A DNA stretch of 64,000 nucleotides from Gammaproteobacteria bacterium (lineage in GTDB: Bacteria > Pseudomonadota > Gammaproteobacteria > Pseudomonadales > Pseudohongiellaceae): the NCBI GenBank assembly GCA_947457195.1, contig CANGUU010000001.1, positions 1 through 64,000 of the forward strand, given 5' to 3'. Shown here piece by piece: positions 18,966 to 29,106 of the stretch (its first letter is position 1; each line of letters starts with the position of its first letter). Under the pieces are notes generated by a model that did no database searches, was not told the DNA's origin, and was given only the letters and a program-made list of their open reading frames with translations. The translations under genes and the position numbers were made by a program.

Positions 18966-21314
18966 ATGCGTTCATGGACGATCGCTTTCAGCCTCGGCGT
19001 GCTGCTCGCCTCCCGATTGCCGGCGCTGCCCTCGCTGGCGGTTTGCCAGGCCTTGGTGGCCGCGGCCTGCCTGATGCACTGGCGAGCCAACGTCCGGCTG
19101 CTGGCCGCTGCGTTGCTCGGTGCTGGCTGGCTCGGCTGCTACGGTGGTACCGCGCTGCTGGAGCGCTGGCCTGCCACTGCCGACTGGCGGGATGTGTGGG
19201 TGGAAGCCACCGTCCAATCCTTGCCGACAGCGACCGAGAACGGTCTGCGTGTGCGCGTCAGTCTCGACAAGATCTGCCGCGGCAGCAGTCTACGCCGCTG
19301 TGATTTTCCTGCGTTGCCTCCTGATGGCCGTGAGGCCCAGATTTCGCTGTACGAGCCGCTGGCGTTGCGTCCGGGGCAGCGCTGGCGCTGGGCCCTGCGC
19401 CTGCGACCCCCGCACGGCTTCGTGAATCCGGGTGGCTTCGACTATGAGGCCTGGTTGCTGCAACAGCGTATTGCCGCCCTCGGTTATCTGCGAGCGCACC
19501 CGGAGAACCGCTTGCTGGAAGAGCAGGTGGGCCGACGGATCGAAGGAATGCGCTGGAGGATAGCCCAGCGCCTGCAGTCGGCCGAGTTCGGTCACTTGCG
19601 GTGGAATCACCTGCTGCGCGCGTTGACCATCGGCGACGGCAGCGGGCTGTCCGATGCCGAGTGGAGCTTGCTCGCGGCCACCGGTACCACGCACCTGCTG
19701 GTGATTTCCGGTTCGCACGTCGCACTGATCGCCATGCTGGCCTACCGACTGGCCAGCTGGCTGGCCACCCGCAGTGTCTGGTTACTGTCGCGTTTGCCGG
19801 CGCAGGGCATCGGTTTTTTTGCGGCGCTTGCCGGTTCCTGGGTCTATGCGGGTCTTGCCGGTTTTACCCTGCCGGTCATGCGCGCCTGGCTGATGATCGC
19901 CATCCTCCTGCTGGCTCGTCTGTGGCGGCGGCAGGTGCACCACTGGCAGGGCTTATGTCTGGCGCTGGCGGCGGTGCTGGCCTTTGACCCCCTGGCAGGG
20001 CTGAACCCGGGGTTCTGGCTGTCCTTTGCTGCCGTAGCTGTGCTGCTGCAGATTGCCACCACGCCAAGGACCGGTGCGCTGTGGCGGCGCTGTCTGGCGG
20101 AAGCCGTCGCGCTTGGCCGGCTGCAGTGGTGCGTCGGGCTGGCGCTGTTGCCCATTGTGCTGGTGTTCTTCCAACAGACCAGTCTTGTGGCGCTGGCCGT
20201 CAATCTGCCGCTGATTCCCGTGCTCGGCGTACTGGTGGTGCCCTTGGCTCTGTTGGGAACAGCACTGCTGTGGTTGTGGCCTGCCCTCGGCTTCGGCGTG
20301 TTGCAGGTGACCGATTTCCTGCTTGGCGCCACGGTCTGGTTGCTGGAAACCAGCGTGGCGCTATTTCCTGCAGCGCTGGTGACGCTGCCCGCCTTGACCA
20401 TGCCAGGTCTGGCCTTGCTGGTAGCGCTGGTGCTCGCGGCCCTGCTGCTGCGCGACAGATTGCAGCGTTGGCTGGCCACCGCCACCGTACCGTTGGTGCT
20501 GCTTTTTTTCCAACCTGCACACCTGCCACGGGGAACGGCGGAGATTTCCGTGCTCGACGTGGGGCAGGGGCTCGCCGTGCTGGTTGAGACCGAGGGCCAC
20601 GCCCTGTTGTACGACGCCGGCCCGCGTTTCAGCAGCCGACTCGATGCAGGTGAGGATGTCGTGGTACCGGTGCTGCGGCGGGCGAACCTACGCAGTCTCG
20701 ATCGTGTGCTCATCAGTCACACCGACAGTGATCATGCCGGTGGGCTTGCGGCGGTACAGCGCTACACGCCAGGCAGCCTGTTCAGTGGGTCTGATATTGG
20801 GGTATTTGACCCCGGCGTCCGCACCGAGCCCTGTCGCAGCGGACAGCACTGGACCTGGGATGGTGTCCAGTTTCAGATCCTTCATCCGGATGACGGCCGG
20901 TACGACGACAACAACAGCTCCTGTGTACTGCTGGTCACCGCTGGCGAGCACAGCGTCCTGCTGGCTGGTGATATCGGCAGCAGCATCGAGAGAAAATTGC
21001 TGCGCGCCTGGCCCGAACTCAGGCCGAGTGTGGTGGTGGCGCCGCACCACGGCAGCAAGTCGTCTTCGTCATGGACTTTTGTCGGCCGCTTGCAGCCGGA
21101 TTGGGTGGTTTACTCCAGTGGCTTCCAGAATCGCTACGGGCATCCGTCACCCGAGGTTGAGCAGCGTTACCGTCAGGTCGGTGCGACGGCCTTCACCACG
21201 GCAGTAGACGGCGCAGCACGCTTCACCCTGACACCGCAGCTGCCCCTGCAGGCGAGCGCCGAACGAGACCGTCAGCGCCGCTTCTGGCGCGCTCGCGCTG
21301 ACCCGTCACGCTGA
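18966..21314 (+). CDS. comEC: DNA internalization-related competence protein ComEC/Rec2
   Basis: Inner-membrane channel for single-stranded DNA in natural transformation, 782 residues. An N-terminal domain with membrane segments (LLAAALLGAGWLGCYGG) is followed by the multi-helix competence domain (FWLSFAAVAVLLQIAT region) and a C-terminal metallo-beta-lactamase-like domain with SHTDSDHAGGL and APHHGSKSSSSW. I prefer ATG 18966 (MRSWTIAFSLGVLL), which opens directly into a membrane segment, over the TTG at 18939. Position beside exbB/exbD matches Pseudomonas and Xanthomonas order. Confidence 0.92.
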   Translation: MRSWTIAFSLGVLLASRLPALPSLAVCQALVAAACLMHWRANVRLLAAALLGAGWLGCYGGTALLERWPATADWRDVWVEATVQSLPTATENGLRVRVSLDKICRGSSLRRCDFPALPPDGREAQISLYEPLALRPGQRWRWALRLRPPHGFVNPGGFDYEAWLLQQRIAALGYLRAHPENRLLEEQVGRRIEGMRWRIAQRLQSAEFGHLRWNHLLRALTIGDGSGLSDAEWSLLAATGTTHLLVISGSHVALIAMLAYRLASWLATRSVWLLSRLPAQGIGFFAALAGSWVYAGLAGFTLPVMRAWLMIAILLLARLWRRQVHHWQGLCLALAAVLAFDPLAGLNPGFWLSFAAVAVLLQIATTPRTGALWRRCLAEAVALGRLQWCVGLALLPIVLVFFQQTSLVALAVNLPLIPVLGVLVVPLALLGTALLWLWPALGFGVLQVTDFLLGATVWLLETSVALFPAALVTLPALTMPGLALLVALVLAALLLRDRLQRWLATATVPLVLLFFQPAHLPRGTAEISVLDVGQGLAVLVETEGHALLYDAGPRFSSRLDAGEDVVVPVLRRANLRSLDRVLISHTDSDHAGGLAAVQRYTPGSLFSGSDIGVFDPGVRTEPCRSGQHWTWDGVQFQILHPDDGRYDDNNSSCVLLVTAGEHSVLLAGDIGSSIERKLLRAWPELRPSVVVAPHHGSKSSSSWTFVGRLQPDWVVYSSGFQNRYGHPSPEVEQRYRQVGATAFTTAVDGAARFTLTPQLPLQASAERDRQRRFWRARADPSR

Positions 21315-21372
21315 CCAGCCAGGCACCTCCATGAGGGCCTTGTGGTAAAGTGCGGCCGAGTTTCGAGGAGCT

Positions 21373-22008
21373 TTGAAGGTGTTTGAAATCATCGTTTCGG
21401 GCGGCATCCTGATGCTGCCGATCATCGCGTCGTCCATCATTGCCATTGCCATCATCATCGAGCGTTTCTGGACCCTGAAACCGGCCCGCATCGCCCCGGA
21501 GCACACCCTCGCCGACGTATGGAGCAAGCTGCGCCAGGGCCAGCTGGACGCCCAGCAACTGCGGGAGCTGCGCCAGTCCTCACCGCTCGGGCAGATCCTG
21601 GCGGCGGGTCTGGTGAATGCCAAAGCTGGTCGTAGCATCATGATCGAGAGCATCGAACTGGCGGCTGCTCACGTCGTGCACGACATGGAGCGCTATCTCA
21701 GTGCGCTCGGCAGTATCGCGGCGATCACCCCCTTGCTGGGACTGCTCGGTACGGTGTTCGGCATGATCCAGGTCTTCGGCGAAATCATGACTCTCGGCAG
21801 CAATGGCAACACGGCGGCGCTGGCAGGGGGCATCGCGCAGGCCCTGATCACCACGGCAGCCGGTCTGATCGTTGGCATCCCCGCCATGCTGTTCCACCGC
21901 ATGTTCCTGCGCAAAGTGGAAAGTCTGGTGGTAGATCTGGAGCGCGAGTCCATCAAGCTGGTGGATGCTTTGCACAGCAGCCGCGCTGTCGAAGTCCAGA
22001 GTCCCTGA
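21373..22008 (+). CDS. exbB: MotA/TolQ/ExbB family proton channel protein
   Basis: Energy-transducing membrane protein of 211 residues that with ExbD uses the proton motive force. Three hydrophobic helices are visible: near residues 8-27 (GGILMLPIIASSIIAIAIII), about 115-135 (AAITPLLGLLGTVFGMIQVF) and about 155-175 (ALITTAAGLIVGIPAML). The start is TTG at 21373 after GAGGAG; the GTG at 21379 is an alternative. In this locus type (comEC-exbB-exbD-msbA-lpxK) the partner outer-membrane system is not defined by context. Confidence 0.9.
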   Translation: MKVFEIIVSGGILMLPIIASSIIAIAIIIERFWTLKPARIAPEHTLADVWSKLRQGQLDAQQLRELRQSSPLGQILAAGLVNAKAGRSIMIESIELAAAHVVHDMERYLSALGSIAAITPLLGLLGTVFGMIQVFGEIMTLGSNGNTAALAGGIAQALITTAAGLIVGIPAMLFHRMFLRKVESLVVDLERESIKLVDALHSSRAVEVQSP

Positions 22009-22017
22009 GGTGCTGCT

Positions 22018-22443
22018 GTGAAATTCCGACGCACGCTCAAGGCACCCGTGGACATCAACCTGACACCGCTCATCGACATGGTGTTCCTGCTGCTGATCTT
22101 TTTCATGGTGACCACGACGTTCAACCGCGACAGCCGGCTGCTGGTCACGTTGCCGGAGGCGAACGGCCAGCTGCTGGAGGAGAGCGATCTGCGCCTCGAA
22201 ATCCTCATTACGCAGCAGGGCAGTTACCGCGTGAATGGCCGGCTGCTCGGCGACAGCAGCGTGGAGACTCTCAAGCAGGCCATCAGTGACCTGGCTGCCG
22301 GAGACAACACGCTACCCGTCACCCTCACGGCGGACGCGGCCAGCATGCACCAGAGCGTCGTGACTGCCATGGATGCGCTCGCCCAGCTCGGATTTGCGAA
22401 ACTCAACATCGCTACGCGGCAGAGCGCTGAGTCAGCGCCATGA
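22018..22443 (+). CDS. exbD: ExbD/TolR family biopolymer transport protein
   Basis: Partner of the preceding ExbB, 141 residues starting at GTG. It has one N-terminal helix with the essential proton-carrying Asp in NLTPLIDMVFLLLIFFMV, then a periplasmic domain rich in beta structure. The last bases overlap msbA, so exbB, exbD and msbA are probably cotranscribed. Confidence 0.92.
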   Translation: MKFRRTLKAPVDINLTPLIDMVFLLLIFFMVTTTFNRDSRLLVTLPEANGQLLEESDLRLEILITQQGSYRVNGRLLGDSSVETLKQAISDLAAGDNTLPVTLTADAASMHQSVVTAMDALAQLGFAKLNIATRQSAESAP

Positions 22444-24212
22444 CAGGGGCGAAGCAACAAAACACGTCGACCTATGCCCTGTACCGGCGTCTGCTCGCCT
22501 ACGTGGGGCCCGAGCGCAGGAACTTCGTGCTGGCACTGTTCGGGTTTCTGCTGTTCAGTGCGGCCAATACCGGCTTTGCCGAACTCGTCCGTCAGATCCT
22601 TCTCGGCATCGAGCGCAGCGCCTCCCTGACACCGGCCGAGCGCTTGCTCATTCCGGCGTTGGTGGTGGCAGTAGTTGTCGTGCGAGGCATCGGCGGTTTC
22701 ATCGGCAGCTACGGCATGTCGCTGCTGGCCTTTCGCGTAGTACACCGGTTACGCAGTGAGCTTGTGCAGAAGATGCTGTTGCTGCCGACCGGCTACTACG
22801 ATCGACAGAATGGTGGCCAGCTGGTGTCGACAGTGACCTTCAACACCGCCCAGATCAGCGGGGCAGTCAGTGACGCCATCGCCGTTTCCCTGCGCGAAGG
22901 ACTCACCATTGCCGGTATTCTGCTGTACCTGCTTATTCTCAACTGGCAACTGACTCTGATCTTCATCGCCATCACTTCCCTGATCATTCCCGTAGTCGTG
23001 CTGGCGTCCCGCCACCTGCGCCGCTACAGCAAGCGCATTCAGAGTTCTATGGGGGATGTTACGCAACTGTTGACGGAGACCCTGCGCGGACTGCGGGTGC
23101 TGCGGGTGTTCGGGGCTAGCGACCAACGCCAGACCCTGTTCGTGCAGACCAGTGAGCGGAACACGGCGCAGAACCTCAAGCTCGCGGTGACCGCGGCGAT
23201 TTCCGCCCCGATCATCCAGTCGCTGGTGGGGCTGGCCTTTGCCTTGCTGCTCTGGCTGGCATTGGCACCCGGTGAGATGGGTGGCGTCACGCCGGCACAG
23301 TTCGTGGGCTTTCTCACCGCCGCCGGCATGCTGTTCAAGCCAGTGCGCCAGACTTCCAAGGTCAACGCCGATATCCAGAAAGGCCTGGCGGCGGCGGCTT
23401 CGATTTTCGCCATCATGGATATTCCACCGGAGGTGGATCGAGGCACGCTGACCGTACCGCGCGTGGCGGGGCGGGTTGAGTTCCGCTCCGTGAGTTTTGG
23501 CTACGGAGACAGCAGCGAGCCGGTGCTGCAGGATATCTCGCTGCTATGCGAGCCCGGCCAGACGGTGGCGCTGGTAGGCCACTCCGGCAGCGGCAAGTCG
23601 ACCCTCATCAATCTGCTGCCGCGTTTCTACGAGACCGAGCAGGGGGCCGTGCTTATCGACGACAGACCGGTACAGGAGTACCGCTTGGCCAACCTCCGCC
23701 AGCAGATCGCGGTGGTCGGGCAGGAAGTCCTGCTCTTCAGCGGCAGCATTCGCGACAACGTGGCCTGCGGCGAACTGGCGGGCTGCTCCGAGTCCGCCCT
23801 CATCACAGCGCTCGAATCTGCCCAGGCCATGGAGTTCATTCGAGAGCTGCCGCGCGGACTGGACACCGAGGTTGGCGATCAAGGCCTGCTGCTGTCCGGA
23901 GGGCAGCGGCAACGGCTGGCCATTGCGCGGGCCCTGCTGAAGGATGCGCCGATCCTGATTCTCGACGAGGCGACCTCTGCGCTGGACAGTGGTTCCGAAC
24001 GACAGATCCAGTTGGCGCTCCAGCAGCTCATGCAGGGCCGCACCACGCTGGTCATCGCACACCGGCTGTCGACTGTCGAGGCAGCCGATCAGATACTCGT
24101 GCTCGACAAGGGTCGTATCGTCGAGCGCGGTACCCACCAGCAGCTGTTGGCCAGGGGCGGCGTCTATGCAGGGCTCTACAACCTGCAGTTCGTCGATGCA
24201 GCAAGTGGCTGA
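22440..24212 (+). CDS. msbA: Lipid A export ATP-binding/permease protein MsbA
   Basis: ABC half-transporter flipping lipid A-core across the inner membrane, 590 residues. About six helices in the first 320 residues precede a nucleotide-binding domain with Walker A GHSGSGKSTLI, signature LSGGQRQRLAIARALL, Walker B ILILDEATSALD and the H-loop IAHRLSTVE. It is directly followed by lpxK, the lipid A kinase, with overlapping reading frames, which supports MsbA over a generic multidrug exporter. Confidence 0.94.
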   Translation: MTGAKQQNTSTYALYRRLLAYVGPERRNFVLALFGFLLFSAANTGFAELVRQILLGIERSASLTPAERLLIPALVVAVVVVRGIGGFIGSYGMSLLAFRVVHRLRSELVQKMLLLPTGYYDRQNGGQLVSTVTFNTAQISGAVSDAIAVSLREGLTIAGILLYLLILNWQLTLIFIAITSLIIPVVVLASRHLRRYSKRIQSSMGDVTQLLTETLRGLRVLRVFGASDQRQTLFVQTSERNTAQNLKLAVTAAISAPIIQSLVGLAFALLLWLALAPGEMGGVTPAQFVGFLTAAGMLFKPVRQTSKVNADIQKGLAAAASIFAIMDIPPEVDRGTLTVPRVAGRVEFRSVSFGYGDSSEPVLQDISLLCEPGQTVALVGHSGSGKSTLINLLPRFYETEQGAVLIDDRPVQEYRLANLRQQIAVVGQEVLLFSGSIRDNVACGELAGCSESALITALESAQAMEFIRELPRGLDTEVGDQGLLLSGGQRQRLAIARALLKDAPILILDEATSALDSGSERQIQLALQQLMQGRTTLVIAHRLSTVEAADQILVLDKGRIVERGTHQQLLARGGVYAGLYNLQFVDAASG

Positions 24213-25206
24213 GTGGCTGCAGCAACTCTGGTATGGCAACAGTCGTCTGGCGTGGCTGCTGTGGCCACTTACCCTGCTGTACCGACTGCTGGCGCTCATC
24301 GACTATCGACGGCACCCTCCGTCTTGGCGCTGTCCAGTTCCCGTGATCGTGGTGGGCAATCTCACCGTGGGTGGAACCGGCAAGACACCTGTGTGCCTGG
24401 CGCTGGCCCGGCATTACAGACGGGCAGGGCGGCGCGTTGTGCTGCTCAGCCGGGGTTACGGCGGCAGGTCGACGGATGCCCCGCGCCTGGCAACAGCCGG
24501 TGCCGATCCTGCCGAGGTGGGCGATGAGGCCTTGCTGCTGGCTGAGGCGACTGGCTGCCCGGTAGTGGTCGATCGCCAGCGCGCCAGGGCCGCTCGTCAT
24601 GCGGTCGAGCAACTCGGTGCCGACCTGCTGATCAGCGATGACGGTCTGCAGCATCGTCCGCTCTGGCGCGATGTGGAACTGGTGGTGATCGATGGCCGGC
24701 GCGGCTTCGGCAATGGTCTGCTGTTGCCTGCCGGTCCGCTGCGGGAGCCCCTCGATCGGCTCGCCAGCGTCGATGCGCTGCTGATCCATGGCAATCTGCA
24801 GGTTGCCTTGCCGACCACGCAGGTGCCTCGCTTTTCGCTGGTACTGCAGCCCGTTTCGCTGGTGCATGTGCGCAACGGTCAGCGTCGGCCGTTGGCCGAC
24901 GCACTGGCGCAGCGTGGATCAGCGCCCTGTCATGCCGTGGCAGCCATTGGCGACCCGGAACGATTCTTTGCCACGCTCCGTGGTCTGGGCTTTGCTATCA
25001 TTCCGCACGTTTTCGCTGACCACCATGACTATGGCCCCCACGAGCTGGCTTTTGCAGCAGGACAGTGCTTGCTGATGACAGCCAAGGATGCCGTGAAGTG
25101 CCGCCAGTTTGCCGGTGACGACTGGTGGTACCTCGAGGTGGAAATGACCTTGCCAGCCGGTTTGCTGGCGCTTCTCGACTCCGTCATCAGGAACCCACAT
25201 GCTTGA
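24196..25206 (+). CDS. lpxK: Tetraacyldisaccharide 4'-kinase
   Basis: Phosphorylates the lipid A disaccharide at the 4' position on the cytoplasmic face of the inner membrane. The 336-residue protein has an N-terminal hydrophobic anchor ([18 protein letters not shown]), the P-loop [15 protein letters not shown] and the conserved SRGYGGR and DDGLQH motifs. I placed the start at ATG 24196, inside the 3' end of msbA; earlier starts in the same frame have no supporting site. It overlaps the following ycaR-like gene by eight bases. Confidence 0.94.
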   Translation: MQQVAEWLQQLWYGNSRLAWLLWPLTLLYRLLALIDYRRHPPSWRCPVPVIVVGNLTVGGTGKTPVCLALARHYRRAGRRVVLLSRGYGGRSTDAPRLATAGADPAEVGDEALLLAEATGCPVVVDRQRARAARHAVEQLGADLLISDDGLQHRPLWRDVELVVIDGRRGFGNGLLLPAGPLREPLDRLASVDALLIHGNLQVALPTTQVPRFSLVLQPVSLVHVRNGQRRPLADALAQRGSAPCHAVAAIGDPERFFATLRGLGFAIIPHVFADHHDYGPHELAFAAGQCLLMTAKDAVKCRQFAGDDWWYLEVEMTLPAGLLALLDSVIRNPHA

Positions 25207-25393
25207 CAGGAAATTGCTGGCCATTCTGGTCTGCCCGCTCTGCAAGGGGCCCTTGCAGCATGACCCGTCTGCGCAGGAACTGCTTTGCCTGGCCGATGGT
25301 CTCGCCTACCCGATCCGCGATGGCATCCCCGTGATGCTCGACAACGAAGCGCGCGTGCTGACCAGCGACGAGCGAGCCAGCCGTAAAGCCTGA
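25199..25393 (+). CDS. ycaR: Trm112 family small protein (YcaR-like)
   Basis: A 64-residue Trm112/UPF0434 protein with the CPLCKG zinc-type motif ([11 protein letters not shown]) and the family ending [16 protein letters not shown]. Its exact role is unclear. It sits between lpxK and kdsB in many gammaproteobacteria, as here, and overlaps both neighbours. Confidence 0.92.
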   Translation: MLDRKLLAILVCPLCKGPLQHDPSAQELLCLADGLAYPIRDGIPVMLDNEARVLTSDERASRKA

Positions 25394-26154
25394 TGAACGC
25401 CCCGGCCTTCATCGCCGTCATCCCGGCGCGCTACCAGTCGACCCGTCTGCCAGGCAAGCCGCTGCTGGACATCGGCGGTCTTCCGATGGTGCTGCATGTG
25501 GTGGCGCGGGCCCGTGCCAGTCAGGCTCGGGCCGTCTATGTGGCAACGGATGACCCACGCATCCGAGACGTATGTGAAGCCGCCGGCGTGTCGGTGGTCA
25601 TGACCGATCCCCAGCATGCCTCGGGAACCGACCGCATCGCCGAGGTAGCGCGGCACCTGCAGCTCGCTCCAGATACCATCGTGGTCAACGTGCAGGGCGA
25701 CGAGCCGCTGCTGCCCCCCTCCGTCATCGATCAGGTGGCGCACAACCTGGCGGCAAGGCCGGCGACCGGGCTCTGCACGCTGTACGCCGATATCTGGGAG
25801 GAGGCCGAGTTTCTTAACCCCAACGCCGTGAAACTGGTCACGGACCTGCAGGGGCGGGTGCTGTATTTTTCGCGGGCGCCGATCCCGTGGCCACGCGATG
25901 GTCATCAGAGTGGAACGGCGTGGGGCAAGCGGCACATCGGACTCTATGCCTACCGAGTGCAGGTACTGCAGAGCTTCGTCGGCTGGCCGGTCGCAGGGCT
26001 CGAAGAACGGGAAAAGCTCGAGCAATTGCGGGCCATGAGCCATGGCGTCCAGATCCATGCCGAGCGCTGCTGCACAGACATACCTGCTGGCGTGGATACT
26101 GCCGAGGACCTGGAGAGGGTACGCCAGCAATGGCCGGGGCGGGATCGCGCATGA
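25393..26154 (+). CDS. kdsB: 3-deoxy-manno-octulosonate cytidylyltransferase
   Basis: Activates KDO as CMP-KDO for the lipopolysaccharide inner core. The 253-residue protein starts with the nucleotidyltransferase motif VIPARYQSTRLPGKPLLDI and carries VNVQGDEPLLPPSVI and RHIGLYAYR. It overlaps the ycaR stop by one base and the murB start by four (ATGA), placing it in one long envelope operon. Confidence 0.96.
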   Translation: MNAPAFIAVIPARYQSTRLPGKPLLDIGGLPMVLHVVARARASQARAVYVATDDPRIRDVCEAAGVSVVMTDPQHASGTDRIAEVARHLQLAPDTIVVNVQGDEPLLPPSVIDQVAHNLAARPATGLCTLYADIWEEAEFLNPNAVKLVTDLQGRVLYFSRAPIPWPRDGHQSGTAWGKRHIGLYAYRVQVLQSFVGWPVAGLEEREKLEQLRAMSHGVQIHAERCCTDIPAGVDTAEDLERVRQQWPGRDRA

Positions 26155-27212
26155 GCGACAGCACACCCCGGCAGCCGGCGGGAGTGGATTTGTCCCAGCT
26201 CCGAGTGCAGGAAAACGTCGACCTGCGTCATCTGAATACCTTCCATGTGGCTGCCCAAGCCCGCTACCTCGTACGCGTGGCCGGTACGGATCACTTGCGC
26301 GAGGTACTGCGCTGGTGTCGGGAGGAGGGACTGCCGTTCCTGCTGATCGGGCAGGGCAGTAATGTCCTTTTCAAACAGGACTACCCCGGTCTCGTCATCG
26401 AACTGCAGCTGCTCGGCCGGGAGGTGGTGGCCGACAACACCGAGTGGGTGGACGTACGCGTGGCAGCCGGTGAGCCGTGGCATGGCTTCGTTCAATACGC
26501 CCTTAAGCAGCACTGGTACGGTCTGGAGAATCTTTCGCTGATCCCCGGTACGGTCGGAGCGGCTCCTGTGCAGAACATCGGAGCCTACGGCGTAGAACTG
26601 AAGGACTTCTTTGTGGAGCTGGAGGCGCTCGAGGTGGCGAGCGGGGTAGTGCAGCGCTTCAGCGCTGCAGACTGTGCTTTCGGTTACCGACAGTCATTCT
26701 TCAAGCAGGCAGGCAAGGATCGTTTCGTCATCGTTGCCGTCACGCTGCGTCTTCGCAAGCAGCAGAGGCTCGTACTGGATTACCCGGGCCTCCGCGCCGC
26801 GTTGGCTGGCGTGGCGCCGGACCAGCTGACGGCACAGCAGGTCAGTGCCGCCGTCTGCCAATTGCGCCGCAGCAAGCTGCCCGATCCAGGCCAACTCGGG
26901 AATGCCGGGTCCTTTTTCTGGAATCCCCACGTGTCAGCCAACGAGTTTGCCGCGCTGCGGCAGCGTTTTCCTGCGTTGCCAGGCTTTCCCGATGGCGCAG
27001 GATTCAAGATTCCGGCGGCTTGGCTGATCGAGCAGGCTGGCTGGAAAGGCTTCCGCGAGGGCGATGTCGGCGTGCATCGCGACCATGCCCTCGTGCTGGT
27101 GAACTACGGAGCAGCGACCGGTGCGCAACTGGTTGCGCTCGCGGAGCGGATCCAGGCCTCCGTGGTCGAGCGTTTTGCTATCCCGCTGTGGCCTGAAGTC
27201 CGCATTGTGTAG
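26151..27212 (+). CDS. murB: UDP-N-acetylenolpyruvoylglucosamine reductase
   Basis: FAD-dependent reductase forming UDP-N-acetylmuramate for peptidoglycan. The 353-residue protein shows FAD-binding LIGQGSNVLF, LSLIPGTVGAAPVQNIGAYG and the catalytic serine region GNAGSFFWNP. Length and the extra inserted loop fit the Escherichia-type (type I) MurB. The start is ATG 26151, coupled to kdsB; the much longer upstream frame overlaps kdsB and is not real. Confidence 0.96.
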   Translation: MSDSTPRQPAGVDLSQLRVQENVDLRHLNTFHVAAQARYLVRVAGTDHLREVLRWCREEGLPFLLIGQGSNVLFKQDYPGLVIELQLLGREVVADNTEWVDVRVAAGEPWHGFVQYALKQHWYGLENLSLIPGTVGAAPVQNIGAYGVELKDFFVELEALEVASGVVQRFSAADCAFGYRQSFFKQAGKDRFVIVAVTLRLRKQQRLVLDYPGLRAALAGVAPDQLTAQQVSAAVCQLRRSKLPDPGQLGNAGSFFWNPHVSANEFAALRQRFPALPGFPDGAGFKIPAAWLIEQAGWKGFREGDVGVHRDHALVLVNYGAATGAQLVALAERIQASVVERFAIPLWPEVRIV

Positions 27213-27225
27213 AGCGCTGCTGCCG

Positions 27226-29052
27226 ATGTCCGGTTTCGATCATCAGTCTTTTCTGCAACACGCCAGCAACCGGCCCGGCGTTTACCGCATGCTAGACGCT
27301 GCCGGCGCCACGCTCTACATCGGCAAGGCGAGGTCTCTCAAGAAACGCATTGGCAATTACTTCCGCAGCAGTGGGCTGGATACCAAGACGCTGGCGCTGG
27401 TGGGGCACATCCATGCCATCGAGACCACAATTACCCGCAGCGAAACCGAGGCACTGCTGCTCGAGCAGACTCTGATCAAGGAGCACCGGCCGCCGTACAA
27501 CATCGTTCTGCGGGACGACAAGTCGTATCCGTACATCTTTCTGTCCTCCAAGGAGCAGTTTCCGCGCTTCGCGCTGCACAGAGGGCCGAAGAAGCTCGCC
27601 GGTGACTACTTCGGGCCGTATCCCAGTGCCTCGGCGGTGCGCGAAGCACTTGCTCTGCTGCAGAAGGTCTTCCACGTGCGCCAGTGCGAGGACAGCTTTT
27701 TCCGGAACCGCGCGCGGCCTTGCCTGCAATACCAGATAAAGCGCTGCTCCGGCCCCTGCGTCGGCTTCACCACGCCTGAAGCCTACGCCGAGGACGTGCG
27801 CCGCAGCGTGCTCTTCATCGAGGGCCGCAGCGACGAAATCACCAGCGAGCTTGCCAGCCAGATGCAGACGCTGGCAGCAGAACTTAGATTCGAGCAGGCT
27901 GCCACCGTTCGCGATCAGGTGCGCGATCTGCGGCTCATCCAGCAGCGTCAGTATGTGGATGGTGAGCGAGGCGATGTTGACGTCCTCGCCCTGGCAGACA
28001 GCGCCGGCGTCGTCTGTGTCCACGTGATGTTGATTCGCGGAGGGCGCTTGCTTGGCAGCCAGAACTACTTTCCGAAGTTTGCTCTCGAAGAAGGCAGTGG
28101 CGAGCAGTTGCATGCCTTCATCGGTCAGTTGTACCTCGGCAGCAGTCAGCAGTTCGGCCTGCCCCGCGAACTGATCTGCAGCGCGGAGCCTGCGGAAGCA
28201 GACAGTCTGTGCGAGGCACTGAGCACACTGGCCGGACGTCAGATCACCATTTGCCACCGGGTGAAGGCCCATCGTGCCAAATGGCTGGAGCTTGCGCTGA
28301 CCAATGCGAGGCAGGGCGTGCAGGACAAGCTCAGCAACAAGCATCAGATGGAGCGACGCTTTGCTGCCTTGACCGAGGCTCTGCAGTTGCAGGAGCCCCT
28401 GGTCCGACTCGAGTGCTTCGATATCAGCCATACCCAGGGCGAAGCAACGGTCGCGTCGTGTGTAGTGTTCGACCAGAACGGCCCTCTCAAGTCGGATTAC
28501 CGACGTTTCAACATCGAGGGCATTACGCCTGGTGATGACTACGCCGCCATGCAACAGGCCCTGCAGCGGCGCTTCACCCGACTGTTGAAGGGGGAAGCGC
28601 GCCTGCCCAGCTTGTTAGTGATAGACGGCGGACTCGGCCAGCTCAAGCAGGCGGAGCAGGTTTTGCAGGAGCTGGGTCTGGGCGGGCTTTTGCTGCTAGG
28701 CATCGCCAAGGGTGTCAGCCGGCGGGCAGGGCAGGAAACGCTCATTCTGGGCAGGGTGCATCTGGAACTGGCCCTGGCGCCGGAATCGCCTGCCTTGCAC
28801 CTGCTGCAACACATCCGTGACGAAGCCCACCGTTTCGCTATCACCGCACACCGGGAGCGCCGGGGCAAGGCGAGGCTGCGTTCCGGACTCGAAGCGGTTC
28901 CGGGGGTAGGCCCGAAAAAACGTCGGGATCTGCTGCAGCATTTCGGCGGCCAGCAGGAGATCCGTCGTGCCAGCGTGGAGGACCTGCAGCGGGTGAACGG
29001 TATCAGCCGTCACCTGGCAGAAACGATTTACCAGCACCTGCACGGGGCTTGA
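27226..29052 (+). CDS. uvrC: Excinuclease ABC subunit C
   Basis: Dual-incision endonuclease of nucleotide excision repair, 608 residues. The N-terminal GIY-YIG domain is seen as PGVYRMLD and TLYIGKARSLKKR, then a UVR segment (TLAAELRFEQAATVRDQV), the RNase H-like C-terminal nuclease domain (VIDGGLGQL) and terminal helix-hairpin-helix repeats (VPGVGPKKRRDLLQHFGG). I chose ATG 27226; the frame open from 27121 overlaps murB and adds unrelated residues. Confidence 0.96.
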   Translation: MSGFDHQSFLQHASNRPGVYRMLDAAGATLYIGKARSLKKRIGNYFRSSGLDTKTLALVGHIHAIETTITRSETEALLLEQTLIKEHRPPYNIVLRDDKSYPYIFLSSKEQFPRFALHRGPKKLAGDYFGPYPSASAVREALALLQKVFHVRQCEDSFFRNRARPCLQYQIKRCSGPCVGFTTPEAYAEDVRRSVLFIEGRSDEITSELASQMQTLAAELRFEQAATVRDQVRDLRLIQQRQYVDGERGDVDVLALADSAGVVCVHVMLIRGGRLLGSQNYFPKFALEEGSGEQLHAFIGQLYLGSSQQFGLPRELICSAEPAEADSLCEALSTLAGRQITICHRVKAHRAKWLELALTNARQGVQDKLSNKHQMERRFAALTEALQLQEPLVRLECFDISHTQGEATVASCVVFDQNGPLKSDYRRFNIEGITPGDDYAAMQQALQRRFTRLLKGEARLPSLLVIDGGLGQLKQAEQVLQELGLGGLLLLGIAKGVSRRAGQETLILGRVHLELALAPESPALHLLQHIRDEAHRFAITAHRERRGKARLRSGLEAVPGVGPKKRRDLLQHFGGQQEIRRASVEDLQRVNGISRHLAETIYQHLHGA

Positions 29053-29106
29053 GTAAAAGGCAGCGGCTGCGGGTAGAATCCCGTCGGTGATTCCGGAAGG
29101 GTACGC